Positions 45,164 through 54,594 of a stretch of DNA of 64,000 bases are shown piece after piece. The notes beneath the pieces are model-generated. The model was not told where the DNA came from. It did no database searches and was given only the letters and a program-made list of their open reading frames with translations. The translations under genes and the position numbers were made by a program. Origin of the DNA: JBKPCD01 sp046727175 (GTDB lineage Bacteria; Acidobacteriota; Vicinamibacteria; Vicinamibacterales; 2-12-FULL-66-21); the NCBI GenBank assembly GCA_046727175.1, contig JBKPCD010000026.1, positions 1 to 64,000 of the forward strand, in the 5' to 3' direction. The first letter of the stretch is position 1. Each line of letters starts with the position of its first letter.

Positions 45164-48100
45164 ATGCACCGCTGCCGTGTCGGTTTGCTCCCCCGTGCCA
45201 GAGTGGCGGGCGCGGCGGTGGCCGCCTGCCTCGTGATGACGGCTGCAGCTCCGCACGAACAGTCTCCCGAAACCGGGGAAAAGAACCGAGTCGCCGCGCA
45301 AGCGTTAGTTGTCGAGGCCGAACGACTGCGCTCGCAAGATACGGCAGAGTCCCTGCGCCAGGCCATCGCGCGACTCGAGCAGTCGATTCCGCTGTGGCAG
45401 TCGTCTGCTGACCCATCGGGTGAGGCCGGCGCGCTCAATCTTCTTGGTGCGACCTACCGATCGCTCGGAGACAATCGGCGCGCACTCCAGTACCTGGCAC
45501 AGGCACTCACACTGTGCCGTCAGCTCGGTGAGCCGGCCCGGATCGTCGAGACGATGAGCCAGCTGGGCGCTGTTTACCACACACTCGGGCAGCCCGACAA
45601 AGCCGCGGCACAGTACACCGAAGCCCTCACGATTGCACGCAGGATTGGCGACACTCGCAACGAGGCAGTCACCCTGAACCGAATGGCTCGCCTGTACGAA
45701 TCATGGGGCGAGTACGACCGTGCACTCGAGGCGTTCAGCGAGGCGCTGCAGGTGGCGCGAAAGGCCGGCGATCGACGCACGGAAGCTGCCGCTATCGGCA
45801 ACATCGGCAGCCTGCATCAGGCGGCAGGCGATGACGAAAGCGCCCTTGAAGCCTTTCGCGACGCGCTGGCGCGGTTCAAGGAACTCAACGATCGCGGCCG
45901 CCAGGCCGTTGCGCTGCATAACATCGGCACGGTGTATCACCGCCTTGGCGAGACGCAACGAGCCGTCAATTTTTATGGCGACGCATTGCACCTCGCACGA
46001 GAGCTGGGAGATCGGCACGGCATGGTCTCGACCCTGAATACGCTGGCGATTGCCCACAGCGCGCTCGGGGAGCATCGTCGTGCACGCGAGCTCCTGACGG
46101 AGGCGCTTGCGATCGCGCGTGAGGTTGCCGACCCGGCACTCGTCGCCTATACGCTTCACAATCTCGGAGAGGTCCACGCCTCGATGGGCGAGCGGGAGGT
46201 CGGCCTGACCTACCAGCTCGAGGCGCTGCCGCTTCGGCGTGCGGCTGGCGATCGTATCGGTGAGGCGCGGGTTCTGATCGCGCTGGGCGCACTCTACGCG
46301 TCGACCGGACAGCCCGAGAAAGCCCTGACCCACTACCGTGATGGGCTCGCCCTCAGCCGCGATCTCAGCGATATCGGCGGCGAGGCGCGCGCGCTCGCCG
46401 GGCTCGCGCGAGTGGAGCGCAACCTTGCCGATCTGCCGACGGCGCAGGGTCATATTTCCGAGGCACTCCGTCTCATTGAATCGCAGCGCAGCAGGATTGC
46501 CATTCACGAGTTGCGCTCGTCGTATCTGGCCAGCGCTCGCGAGGAGTACGCGTTCTACATCGATGTGCTCATGGAGCTCCACGCCTCGCGCCCGACCGAG
46601 GGCTTTGCCGCGCTAGCGCTCCAGGCGAGCGAGCGCGCACGGGCGCGCAGCCTGCTCGAGCTGCTTGCCGAAGCAGGTGCCGAAGTTCGCGAGGACGGTG
46701 ACCCGGTGCTGCTCGAGCGCAAACGGGCGCTCGAACGACGGCTGCACGCAAAGGCGCAGCGCCAGATTCAGATGCTCGGAAATGAGCACACGAACGAGGC
46801 CGCCGCCACGATCGCGCGGGAAATTGACTCGCTCACCACGGAATTGGCGGAGGTCGAAGGTCGAATACGAGCGCGCAGCCCCCGCTATAACGCCGTAACC
46901 CAGCCCGAGCCGGTTAGCGTTCGCGACATGCAGCAACACCTGCTCGATTCTGGCACGGTGCTTCTTGAGTACTCGCTCGGGGAAGAACGAAGCTACGTCT
47001 GGGCCGTCACGACCGCGACGTTCGAGGGTTATGCGCTTCCCGGCCGCGCCGTGATCGAAGCCGCAGCCCGCAGGTACTGTGATGCGCTCGGGACACATCA
47101 GACCACGCCAACGCCGCACACCGCGCGGAGTCGGATCCCGGGCCGCGAGACCGAACGAACGTACCGATCCGCGGCCGATGCGTTGAGCGACATGGTCCTG
47201 CGCCCGGTCGCGGCACATCTCGGATCGAATCGACTCGTGATCGTGAGCGACGGTGCACTGCAGTACGTGCCCTGGGCGGCGCTGCCGATTCCACGCGCCG
47301 TCAATCGCGTGGGTGACGATGGCGTTCGAAGGACAGGCAGCTCCGATCCGCTTATCAGCGAGCACGAGATCGCGAACGTACCCTCCGCTTCGGTGCTCGC
47401 TGTTCTTCGAGATGATGCGCGAGATCGTACAATTCCTGCAAAGACACTGGCGATCGTCGCGGATCCCGTGTTCGATCGCAACGACATCCGCATATCGCGC
47501 GAAGGCCGGCGCGCGTGGCCCCTCCGAACGGCAGAAGAACCCGCGATGGTCGAGCGCTCCGCACGAAACATGGGCCTGCTCGACGCGCAGGGACGAATTC
47601 CACGCCTCCCGTTCACGCGTCGCGAGGCCGAGACAATCGTGGGGCTGGTGCCGCCCGGTCAGGCGACCGCCGCGCTCGATTTTCAGGCCAGTCGTGAATT
47701 GGTGACGAGCGGGGCGCTTCGTCAATACCGGATCCTGCATTTCGCGACACATGGCTTCCTCGACACCGATCATCCCGGCTTGTCAGGAATCGTCCTGTCG
47801 TTGGTCGATGACCGCGGCGCTCCGCAGGACGGGTTCCTGAGGGTTCATGAGCTCTACGATCTCAGCCTCCCCGCCGATCTGGTCGTGCTGAGCGCGTGCC
47901 AGACCGCGCTGGGCAAGGACATCAGGGGCGAAGGGCTGATCGGACTTGCGCGCGGCTTCATGCATGCCGGCGCGACGCGAGTCGTCGCGAGTCTCTGGAA
48001 AGTGGACGATGTTGCGACCGCTGAACTGATGAAGCGCTTCTACGCCGCATTGTTGGGCGACGAGCACCGCTCGCCTGCAGCGGCCCTGCGGCTGGCGCAA

Positions 48101-48202
48101 GTGCAGATGCGTAGAGACCGGCGCTGGAACGCCCCCTACTACTGGGCCGGCTTCGTTTTGCAGGGAGAATGGCGCGGATGGACGGCATTCGGAGGCTCAT
48201 AG
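45164..48202 (+). CDS. TPR-CHAT protein (caspase-like), apparently exported
   Basis: 1012 residues from an ATG with gaagggg close upstream. Residues about 14-30 (VAGAAVAACLVMTAAAPHEQ) form a signal peptide or anchor. Residues about 60-460 are TPR repeats (EAGALNLLGATYRSLGDNRR, AAAIGNIGSLHQAAGDDES), then a helical linker, then the CHAT domain from about 640. The catalytic dyad is visible: His863 in HFATHGFLDTDHPG and Cys912 in VVLSACQTALG, with GLARGFMHAGATRVVASLW after it. CHAT enzymes are caspase-related Cys proteases. It is followed after 33 bp by a sigma factor and a membrane protein, probably one operon. Localisation decides whether it could cut the anti-sigma-like partner. Confidence 0.9.
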   Translation: MHRCRVGLLPRARVAGAAVAACLVMTAAAPHEQSPETGEKNRVAAQALVVEAERLRSQDTAESLRQAIARLEQSIPLWQSSADPSGEAGALNLLGATYRSLGDNRRALQYLAQALTLCRQLGEPARIVETMSQLGAVYHTLGQPDKAAAQYTEALTIARRIGDTRNEAVTLNRMARLYESWGEYDRALEAFSEALQVARKAGDRRTEAAAIGNIGSLHQAAGDDESALEAFRDALARFKELNDRGRQAVALHNIGTVYHRLGETQRAVNFYGDALHLARELGDRHGMVSTLNTLAIAHSALGEHRRARELLTEALAIAREVADPALVAYTLHNLGEVHASMGEREVGLTYQLEALPLRRAAGDRIGEARVLIALGALYASTGQPEKALTHYRDGLALSRDLSDIGGEARALAGLARVERNLADLPTAQGHISEALRLIESQRSRIAIHELRSSYLASAREEYAFYIDVLMELHASRPTEGFAALALQASERARARSLLELLAEAGAEVREDGDPVLLERKRALERRLHAKAQRQIQMLGNEHTNEAAATIAREIDSLTTELAEVEGRIRARSPRYNAVTQPEPVSVRDMQQHLLDSGTVLLEYSLGEERSYVWAVTTATFEGYALPGRAVIEAAARRYCDALGTHQTTPTPHTARSRIPGRETERTYRSAADALSDMVLRPVAAHLGSNRLVIVSDGALQYVPWAALPIPRAVNRVGDDGVRRTGSSDPLISEHEIANVPSASVLAVLRDDARDRTIPAKTLAIVADPVFDRNDIRISREGRRAWPLRTAEEPAMVERSARNMGLLDAQGRIPRLPFTRREAETIVGLVPPGQATAALDFQASRELVTSGALRQYRILHFATHGFLDTDHPGLSGIVLSLVDDRGAPQDGFLRVHELYDLSLPADLVVLSACQTALGKDIRGEGLIGLARGFMHAGATRVVASLWKVDDVATAELMKRFYAALLGDEHRSPAAALRLAQVQMRRDRRWNAPYYWAGFVLQGEWRGWTAFGGS

Positions 48203-48235
48203 CCTTCGCGGACGCGCGGACTGGAGGCGTCAGCT

Positions 48236-48832
48236 ATGGACAGCGTCGGCTTGCGTAAAGGCCGGTGGGTCCTCACGCCGCAGGCGTTCGACATGTTGCT
48301 GGCGCAACTCGATTCCAGTCGCGAGCTCGCCGGAGAGAAGTACGAGCGCCTGCATGCGAAGCTGGTGAAGTTCTTCGGCTGGCGCGGGTGCCCGTCACCA
48401 GAGGACCACGCCGACGAGACACTGAATCGAGTTGCCCGTAAGCTCGAGGATGGTGAGCAGATCCAGGACGTGTACGGGTTTGCCGGTGGCGTGGCCCGGA
48501 AGCTCGCGCTCGAAATCATCAAGCAAGAGCATCGGGCTCGTGTGGCACTCCGCGAGCTGCCGACCGTTCAGGAGGTGCCGGGGGCACCAGGGCCGGATCG
48601 GCGGCATCGCTGTTTCGAGCGATCACTGGCGCGGCTGCCCCCCGAGACGCAGGCGCTCATCCTGCGGTATTACGAGGCCGATCGCGCCAAAAGCGAGACA
48701 CGCCGCGCGCTCGCCGAGCGGTTGGGTGTTCCCGTCAGTGTCCTGAGGGTTCGGGTTCACCGGGTCAGAGCCCGACTCGAGCGCCAGGTTCGCGAGTGCA
48801 TGCGTTATTCGGAGCGGGAGATAGCCAGATGA
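48236..48832 (+). CDS. Sigma-70-family factor beside the TPR-CHAT gene
   Basis: 198 residues; ATG with ggagg about 9 bases upstream. Residues about 60-100 (PEDHADETLNRVARKLEDGE, VYGFAGGVARKLALEIIKQE) match sigma region 2, and RLPPETQALILRYYEADRAK then LAERLGVPVSVLRVRVHRVR is region 4 with the helix-turn-helix. It belongs to a divergent ECF-like group common in Acidobacteria, not to TIGR02999. The stop overlaps the next gene start (ATGA). The next gene is a single-pass membrane protein that fits an anti-sigma role. Confidence 0.85.
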   Translation: MDSVGLRKGRWVLTPQAFDMLLAQLDSSRELAGEKYERLHAKLVKFFGWRGCPSPEDHADETLNRVARKLEDGEQIQDVYGFAGGVARKLALEIIKQEHRARVALRELPTVQEVPGAPGPDRRHRCFERSLARLPPETQALILRYYEADRAKSETRRALAERLGVPVSVLRVRVHRVRARLERQVRECMRYSEREIAR

Positions 48833-49800
48833 ACATCCGCAGTCCCGAACAGGGCGGAGACGTTGAGCGGACCGACGCGATCGATCGTCTGTTCGTCCGC
48901 TACTTGTTACGCGATCTCGACGAGGCGGACCGAGCGCGGCTCGAGACCGAGTACCTCGAAAACGACGACACGTTCGAGCATCTGTTGAGCGCCGAAGACG
49001 ACCTGATCGACGCGTACGCACGGAAGGAGCTGACGGCGGACGATCGCAAGCGATTCGAGCAGATCTATCTCTCCTCGGCTCAGGGAACGGAGAGAGTGGA
49101 GTTCGCACTCGCGCTGTCGCGGTTGACGCCTGAGCGCACTCGCTCGCGGCCGGTCGAGTCTCGGACACAATTCCCGAGGTCGCTGCTCAACGCCTTCTCA
49201 GTCGCGACCCGTTCGCCTGTGCTCGTGTGGGGAGCGGCAGTGGCAGCGGTTGCCGTCCTTGCCGCAGGGATCTGGCTCACGACCGAGGTGAAGCGTTTGC
49301 GCCGCGATCTGGTGAACGTTGAGGCGGCGCATGCTGCGGCAGTGTTGCGGGAGGAGGATCTTTCGAAGCAAATCGCCACCGAACGTGAGCGTGGCCAACG
49401 GCTCGTTGCGGAGCGGCAGCGCCAGACGATGGGGCAACCAGTCAACGCGCCGCTGGTCGCGACGCTGATTCTGACGCCGGGCAGCGTACGCGGCATCCAA
49501 CAGACTCCGCTTCTCTCGCTTGAGCCGGAGACAGATCTCGCGCGGCTTTATGTCCGGATCACGGACGATCGGTCCCCGCAGTACCGCGTGAGGATCAGGA
49601 CGGTCGCAGGAGATGACGTCTGGGCACAGGGCAGGTTGACCGCTCGATCCGACGGCGACGGTCGTTATGTCATCGCATTCGTTCCTGCCAGCGCGTTGAC
49701 GCGCGGCGACTACATTCTCACGGTGAGCGGCGTCAGCCGCAACGGGACCACCGAAGTGGTCGACGAATACTACTTCCGAGCGGACAGGCAACGCCGGTAG
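48829..49800 (+). CDS. Single-pass membrane protein, putative anti-sigma factor
   Basis: 323 residues. The N-terminal part (VRYLLRDLDEADRARLETEY, EHLLSAEDDLIDAYARKELT) is the helical, zinc-free anti-sigma-like domain seen beside acidobacterial ECF factors. A membrane helix lies at about 131-150 (VLVWGAAVAAVAVLAAGIWL), followed by a coiled coil (152-200) and a beta-rich C-terminal domain of about 120 residues outside the cytoplasm, ending VVDEYYFRADRQRR. It overlaps the sigma gene by ATGA, so the pair is coupled. That it binds and restrains the sigma factor is inferred from this layout; it also presents a long exposed stalk that a protease such as the TPR-CHAT protein could cut. Confidence 0.75.
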   Translation: MNIRSPEQGGDVERTDAIDRLFVRYLLRDLDEADRARLETEYLENDDTFEHLLSAEDDLIDAYARKELTADDRKRFEQIYLSSAQGTERVEFALALSRLTPERTRSRPVESRTQFPRSLLNAFSVATRSPVLVWGAAVAAVAVLAAGIWLTTEVKRLRRDLVNVEAAHAAAVLREEDLSKQIATERERGQRLVAERQRQTMGQPVNAPLVATLILTPGSVRGIQQTPLLSLEPETDLARLYVRITDDRSPQYRVRIRTVAGDDVWAQGRLTARSDGDGRYVIAFVPASALTRGDYILTVSGVSRNGTTEVVDEYYFRADRQRR

Positions 49801-50054
49801 CCGCGACCACTATTTCGACTCTGGCACATTGGCTGGAGAAACGGCCCACGGGCATAGCTCGAAGACCACGAAGATACGAAGTCGAACTTTCACGCCGCTG
49901 AAAAAGACGCCTGATCAGCGCTGCTCTCCTGAAACGTTTTACGTCAGCAATCCACTTGAAGTAGATGGCCGGACGTCGGAGCCATCGACACGCTCGATTC
50001 ACACGCCGGCGAGCGGTCGTCTGCCGACGAACGGTCTTCCGCAAAGGAGGTTCT

Positions 50055-50993
50055 ATGAGGAGGTTGCTAATCCCAGGAGCGTTCACGCTGATAGCCCTCG
50101 CCGCCATGCGGCTCGACGCGTGGGCACAGGCCACCGAGCACCGCAGCCACAGCCGGATCAGCGTCAGTCCATCGTTGACGCTGGTGGGCGCCAGTGTCGA
50201 TAGCGCCGGCTCGACGGTCCAATTGTTCGTCTACAACCCGCTGGCCGAGCCGATCACGGTTTCGCAATACCACGTGAAGGTGGTCAAACAGAAGTTTGTC
50301 GTCACTGACTTGTCGGTCAACACCGCAGATTTCGTCAACGGCTGGCGGCCGGAGCGCATCGCTTCCAACATCCTCTTCGACAAGAGAGAGGGGAACGTAG
50401 TCTCAACTGCGACTGCCGACTCGATAAACATCAAGCCGCTGAGAGTCCAGCCCGATAGCGCCACGCCCCCTGGCCGATATCTTCCGACCTTTCTGAAAGA
50501 TGTGACTGTCGAAAGCACCACCTGTTACCCGTGTGGGCCCGTTCTCAGGAGTCTTACCAAGATCTTCAGCACGAGTGCTGACGAAGCTCCGCTTCGGGAC
50601 TCCATGAACCGCCTCCTGAGCAGGATGCATAGTCATACGGAAGAAAATCAGAACGTGCTGACAGCGTTGCGGACAACCACTGGGACGGCGGTCACACGGC
50701 TGGACATCGATCGCGAATGGTTATGGGTGGTGGCCGATCCGTTGAAGCTCGCTCCGGCAGTGATCGATGTGCCACACAGTCATGATTTGATCCGTTATGA
50801 ATGTTCGCTCGTCTACGACGTCCCGCCAATTATTGTGCCGGCCGGGGCGCCACCGATGGTGCTGAGCATCCCGCTCGCGCAGTTTACCGAAGGAGACAAC
50901 TCGTGTCTTCCCTCGCCGGGAGAGCGTGTGGTGTTCTCCGCGTACAACGATGTGGGCGCCCTGGTACTGGGCGGGTTGAAGACGGCCCAGTGA
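50055..50993 (+). CDS. Secreted protein of unknown function
   Basis: 312 residues from an ATG with aaaggagg 4 bases upstream. A signal peptide ends DAWAQ. The first half has Ig-like beta patterns (SPSLTLVGASVDSAGSTVQL, FVYNPLAEPITVSQYHV), and the middle contains a TTCYPCGP motif with two Cys. No known family recognised. It follows the anti-sigma-like gene by about 250 bp of non-coding sequence, so it may or may not be controlled by that unit. It could be a target of the sigma factor. Confidence 0.7.
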   Translation: MRRLLIPGAFTLIALAAMRLDAWAQATEHRSHSRISVSPSLTLVGASVDSAGSTVQLFVYNPLAEPITVSQYHVKVVKQKFVVTDLSVNTADFVNGWRPERIASNILFDKREGNVVSTATADSINIKPLRVQPDSATPPGRYLPTFLKDVTVESTTCYPCGPVLRSLTKIFSTSADEAPLRDSMNRLLSRMHSHTEENQNVLTALRTTTGTAVTRLDIDREWLWVVADPLKLAPAVIDVPHSHDLIRYECSLVYDVPPIIVPAGAPPMVLSIPLAQFTEGDNSCLPSPGERVVFSAYNDVGALVLGGLKTAQ

Positions 50994-51074
50994 GATGGAG
51001 ACGCGGATGGCGACACCCTTCGGAGGAGCGTCGCCATCTGCATCGAATCGAATGGAACCAGCATAGAGGTGCTC

Positions 51075-53489
51075 ATGTCTCTCTCCGCTCTACTCGACCT
51101 GCTGCTGATTGTCTGGTTCGCGTTCATCGCGCACGGGCTGGGCAAGCGCGTACTCGCCCGGTTCCAGTTTCGATTCTCATCGTCTGTTGAAGAGCTCAGT
51201 TTCTCGATATCACTGGGAGCGGTGGTCATTTCGTTTCTCGCCCTGGGACTAAGCGTATTGGGGATTCTCTATTCGTCACTGCTGTATGCAGCCTTCGTGA
51301 TCTGCACGGTCCTCTTCGCAAGGGACGTGACCGGTCTTCTCTCTTGGATGCGTGGGGCCATGCTCCGTCTCGTGCAGAGCTTCGAGGACCGCCTCGCCGC
51401 GATCGTCTGCCTCGGTCTGGTTCTCTATCTCGCAGTGCTTGCCCTGGTTGCCGTCGTCGCGGCACTCGGTCCTGAGATCGAGTACGACGCGCTGATCTAT
51501 CACCTGACGGCTCCCAAGACGTACGTCGAGGAGCACCGGCTGGTCAGCATCGTTCATACGCCGGAGACGTTCTTTCCAAAGAACATCGAGATGCTCTTCG
51601 CCGTCGGCATGCTTCTCCACGATGACATCACGGCCAAACTGATGCACTTCTTCCTGGGCTTGCTTCTGGGCATCACGATGTACGCGTACGCTCGGCGATC
51701 TGCATCCCCGGTCGTCGGCCTGGCTGCCGCGTCCATCTTTATCTCTTCGCCTATCGTTCTCTGGGAGCTGAAGTCCGCTCACATCGATGTGGGCCTCGCA
51801 CACTACCTGTTCGTGGCCCTTTACGCGTTTGCCATCTACACCGACAGCCGCGAGCCGCGGTGGCTCAGGCTCGCTGCTGTCATGGCGGGCTTTGCGCTCG
51901 GTATCAAGTACCACGCGCTGTTCGGGCTGGCCTCGCTGCTCGCTCTACTCACGTTCGAGGCGGTTGCCGTCGAGCGACGCCAGCTTCGCCGCATCGCGAT
52001 GATGAATCTCGGCTTCCTGGGCATCGCGCTGTCGATCTTCGTTCCATGGATCCTCATCAACACATGGCAGACGGGCGACCCACTCTTTCCGCTGCTCTCG
52101 CCGGTTGTTTCCAATGCGATCTGGACCGATCGAGAGGCGTCGGCATTCTTCAACACGTTCGAAGGCGTCGGCTATCCCGTGAGCCTGGCCGCCTGGCAGA
52201 ACATCGGCTACGCGCTGTGGGGGCTGTCGACGGCAGGCTGGGCCAATCGATGTGACGGGTTCATCGGGCCATTCTTTCTGCTGATGACTCCTCTAATCGT
52301 CATGCACCGAGGTGGAACCCGTTTTACGAAGCTCGTGCTGGTGTTCTCCACGCTGTACCTGGTGATGTGGATCTTGACGGTGCAAGCCAGCCGCTATCTG
52401 ATCCCTGCCCTCCCGGGATTCAGCATCGCCGGCGCAACGGCCCTGGCGAGGATTTTGAAGGCAGAGTCCCCGTGTCCGAAGCTCGTGAGGTACGCGGGGA
52501 TCTCTCTGGTCTTGGCGCTCGCGATCTTCATGCTGCCGGTCTTCGAGCAATACAACGGCGGAGCCCGCCACGGTCAGTCCCTGCTGGGGAGTCTCCCGAC
52601 GCGCGTGATCACGGGGATGGAGACGCGCCACGATTATCTGACGCGGTGGATCCGTGGGTATCGCGTGGTCAGATATTGCGACCAACTGCCTGCCACGAGC
52701 AAAGTCTTGTTCACCTGGAGAACCTATGGGGACGCGGCTTACTACATGAAGCGAGCGAGCATGATTGCTCGCGGTCCATTCCTGACCCCGATATCTTTGC
52801 CACCGGCGGAACTACGCCAGCGTCTGCGCGAGAGGCGCGTGACGCACGTCGTCGCGTACCAGGAGGTTCAGTTCTTACAGACGATCACAAATCCCGAAGG
52901 GGAGTTCGTGAACAAGTACCTCGAAGCTCTCTATCAAGATGACGGCGTCATCCTGTATCGCGTTCTCTCGGAGGCAAAGGATTCCGATGCACCAGAGCTG
53001 AGTGTCAGCCTGATCAACCACATCGCCGAGGCCAGAGTTGCAGGACCCGACGAAGGACCCTCGCCGACGATCAACACGGGGATGTACGAGATAGGAGGCG
53101 ATCGACGGTATGCCATGTGGGCGACCGCGCCCTGGAGCATCGAGTTTACTTTTCAGATGCCCGAGAGTCCGGTCCTGAAGTTTGCGGCGGGCCGGCCGGA
53201 AAACTGCCATCTCGCGGCGGCAGGAAGGGTCCTCCTTACAGACCCCGGGACGGGGCACATGCTGTACGCGCGCGAGGTCATTCTTCGAGGCACAAAGAAT
53301 CGGCCCGGCTGGGTTGATGAACAGCTGGACTGGTACATGTTTGCCGGGCGAACGGTGAAGCTTACTCTCGTGACCGCGACGTCGCCAATGCCGGATCGAT
53401 CGTGTGACGGGCTAATCTGGGGGAATCCCGAGTTGTACTCGAGCAAGAAAGACGGGTCGCTCTCACCACCGCCTCGTCATTCCTTGTAG
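51075..53489 (+). CDS. GT-C-like membrane glycosyltransferase with large C-terminal domain
   Basis: 804 residues from an ATG with gagg upstream. About 12 hydrophobic helices occupy the first 500 residues. An acidic loop after the third or fourth helix, GPEIEYDALIYHLTAPKTY, resembles the catalytic Asp/Glu loop of GT-C enzymes (dolichyl/undecaprenyl-phosphate sugar dependent). The last 300 residues lie outside the membrane and start with a Rossmann-like piece (LFTWRTYGDAAYYMKRASMI), ending in a beta-rich module (AGRVLLTDPGTGHMLYAREV). It would glycosylate a lipid or protein at the periplasmic face. The 3' end overlaps the convergent sCache gene by 13 bp. Confidence 0.8.
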   Translation: MSLSALLDLLLIVWFAFIAHGLGKRVLARFQFRFSSSVEELSFSISLGAVVISFLALGLSVLGILYSSLLYAAFVICTVLFARDVTGLLSWMRGAMLRLVQSFEDRLAAIVCLGLVLYLAVLALVAVVAALGPEIEYDALIYHLTAPKTYVEEHRLVSIVHTPETFFPKNIEMLFAVGMLLHDDITAKLMHFFLGLLLGITMYAYARRSASPVVGLAAASIFISSPIVLWELKSAHIDVGLAHYLFVALYAFAIYTDSREPRWLRLAAVMAGFALGIKYHALFGLASLLALLTFEAVAVERRQLRRIAMMNLGFLGIALSIFVPWILINTWQTGDPLFPLLSPVVSNAIWTDREASAFFNTFEGVGYPVSLAAWQNIGYALWGLSTAGWANRCDGFIGPFFLLMTPLIVMHRGGTRFTKLVLVFSTLYLVMWILTVQASRYLIPALPGFSIAGATALARILKAESPCPKLVRYAGISLVLALAIFMLPVFEQYNGGARHGQSLLGSLPTRVITGMETRHDYLTRWIRGYRVVRYCDQLPATSKVLFTWRTYGDAAYYMKRASMIARGPFLTPISLPPAELRQRLRERRVTHVVAYQEVQFLQTITNPEGEFVNKYLEALYQDDGVILYRVLSEAKDSDAPELSVSLINHIAEARVAGPDEGPSPTINTGMYEIGGDRRYAMWATAPWSIEFTFQMPESPVLKFAAGRPENCHLAAAGRVLLTDPGTGHMLYAREVILRGTKNRPGWVDEQLDWYMFAGRTVKLTLVTATSPMPDRSCDGLIWGNPELYSSKKDGSLSPPPRHSL

Positions 53490-53941
53490 TAGCCGACTCC
53501 GCAGTTTTGACCGACAACCTTCGTATAAAAGGTGTGTTTCTCGAGCGGCTTGTCCGAGCCGGGACGAGGCCACCAATAAGTAACCTCGCTAATCTTTCCT
53601 TCAGTGGCGGTCCGCATGATCTCTTTCCCGAGCGGAAAGCCCTTCTTGCCTACGATGTCCTGCAACTGTTCACCCTTCAAGTAGGGATGCGCTGTGAGAA
53701 CGCCGTCTGAGGCGTTGGCGCAGAACACATAAAGGTCACGGTCCTTGAAGCCGCCTTCGCCCTTGTTGAACATCTCGAGGGCTTTCTCTTTGTTCTCTTT
53801 CAACGCGGCAACTGCCTTGTCCAGCATCGCCCTGGCTTCCTTTTGAGAGCCAAATTGAGCTTGAGCTAGCGGGACTGAGGTTGGAGTGCAAAGAACCAGC
53901 ACTGCGGCCTGTCCGATGGCGAATGCGAGATTGCGGATCAT
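53477..53941 (-). CDS. Exported single-Cache (sCache_2) domain protein
   Basis: 154 residues from an ATG with AAAGGGAG upstream. A signal peptide ends PLAQA. The mature part is a single Cache domain: AMLDKAVAALKENKEKALEM, RDLYVFCANASDGVLTAHPY, GKKGFPLGKEIMRTATEG, VTYWWPRPGSDKP, ending VGQNCGVGYYKE. Stand-alone sCache_2 proteins bind small ligands in the periplasm and often work with signalling receptors. No receptor is adjacent. The gene converges on the glycosyltransferase gene, and its stop codon lies inside that gene. Confidence 0.85.
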   Translation of the reverse strand: MIRNLAFAIGQAAVLVLCTPTSVPLAQAQFGSQKEARAMLDKAVAALKENKEKALEMFNKGEGGFKDRDLYVFCANASDGVLTAHPYLKGEQLQDIVGKKGFPLGKEIMRTATEGKISEVTYWWPRPGSDKPLEKHTFYTKVVGQNCGVGYYKE

Positions 53942-54033
53942 GACTTTCTCCCTTTGAGGAGGTCGCTGCCGCCGCAGCATACAGTATCTGCACCCGACCG
54001 GCATAGAGGAAACGCGCTGACACTCGGGATGTG

Positions 54034-54267
54034 TCAAGACGTCCGCCGCGGCCAGCGGAGCCGAGCTCCCGTCTGGGCAACTCGGATCCACATTGTTCCG
54101 TATCCCACTGCGAGTACCCCGAGCGCGAGCATCCACCACCGATGCTGCGCAATGGCGAAAACGACAGCCGCTCCTCCAGCTCCCAACCAGACGAGGGCGA
54201 GGAGGCCAGCAACGGCACGATTCACCGGCCCGAACTCGCGCTTGGCATTTGCGGAGCGATGACTCAT
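54034..54267 (-). CDS. Small two-helix membrane protein
   Basis: 77 residues with two hydrophobic helices (AVAGLLALVWLGAGGAAVVF and WWMLALGVLAVGYGTMWI) and basic ends. No known family. Same strand as the sCache gene, about 90 bp upstream of it. Could be a real small protein or a chance open frame in GC-rich DNA; the clear two-helix pattern with positive flanks favours a gene. Confidence 0.5.
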   Translation of the reverse strand: MSHRSANAKREFGPVNRAVAGLLALVWLGAGGAAVVFAIAQHRWWMLALGVLAVGYGTMWIRVAQTGARLRWPRRTS

Positions 54268-54399
54268 GGCATAGTGTTCTACACCAACCCACGGAATTGT
54301 TCACCGATTAACTTGAATGCCCGGTAGCAGGTCACAGGCATAACGAGGCGCCGAGGCCGCTTCACGCATCCCCACACGCCTGTGAGTCTTGACAGTCAT

Positions 54400-54594
54400 G
54401 CATGGGTATGAGGTTGGTCGCCGGCCGTGCGTTCACCGAACCGCGTCAGACTGGCGTGGCCGAAGCCATGATTGACACTGCGGTTGCCAGGCGCTTTTTT
54501 CCAGCAGGCACTGCGCTCGGCGCGAAGATCCAGTTGGGCAAGGGACCGCTCCTCGAGCGACTGCTTACGATCATCGGCGTCGTAAGCTTCAGTT
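54400..54594 (+). pseudogene. ADOP permease internal fragment
   Basis: The frame MRLVAGRAFTEPRQTGVAEA, MIDTAVARRFFPAGTALGAK, then LLTIIGVVSFSSG matches the periplasmic core of ADOP permeases (compare VRLLAGRLIGERDSAQALP and VVINRTVQRRYFGDGNPVGA in the intact gene at 0.4-3 kb). Only about 65 residues survive, with none of the membrane helices. Fourth such fragment in the window. Confidence 0.7.
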
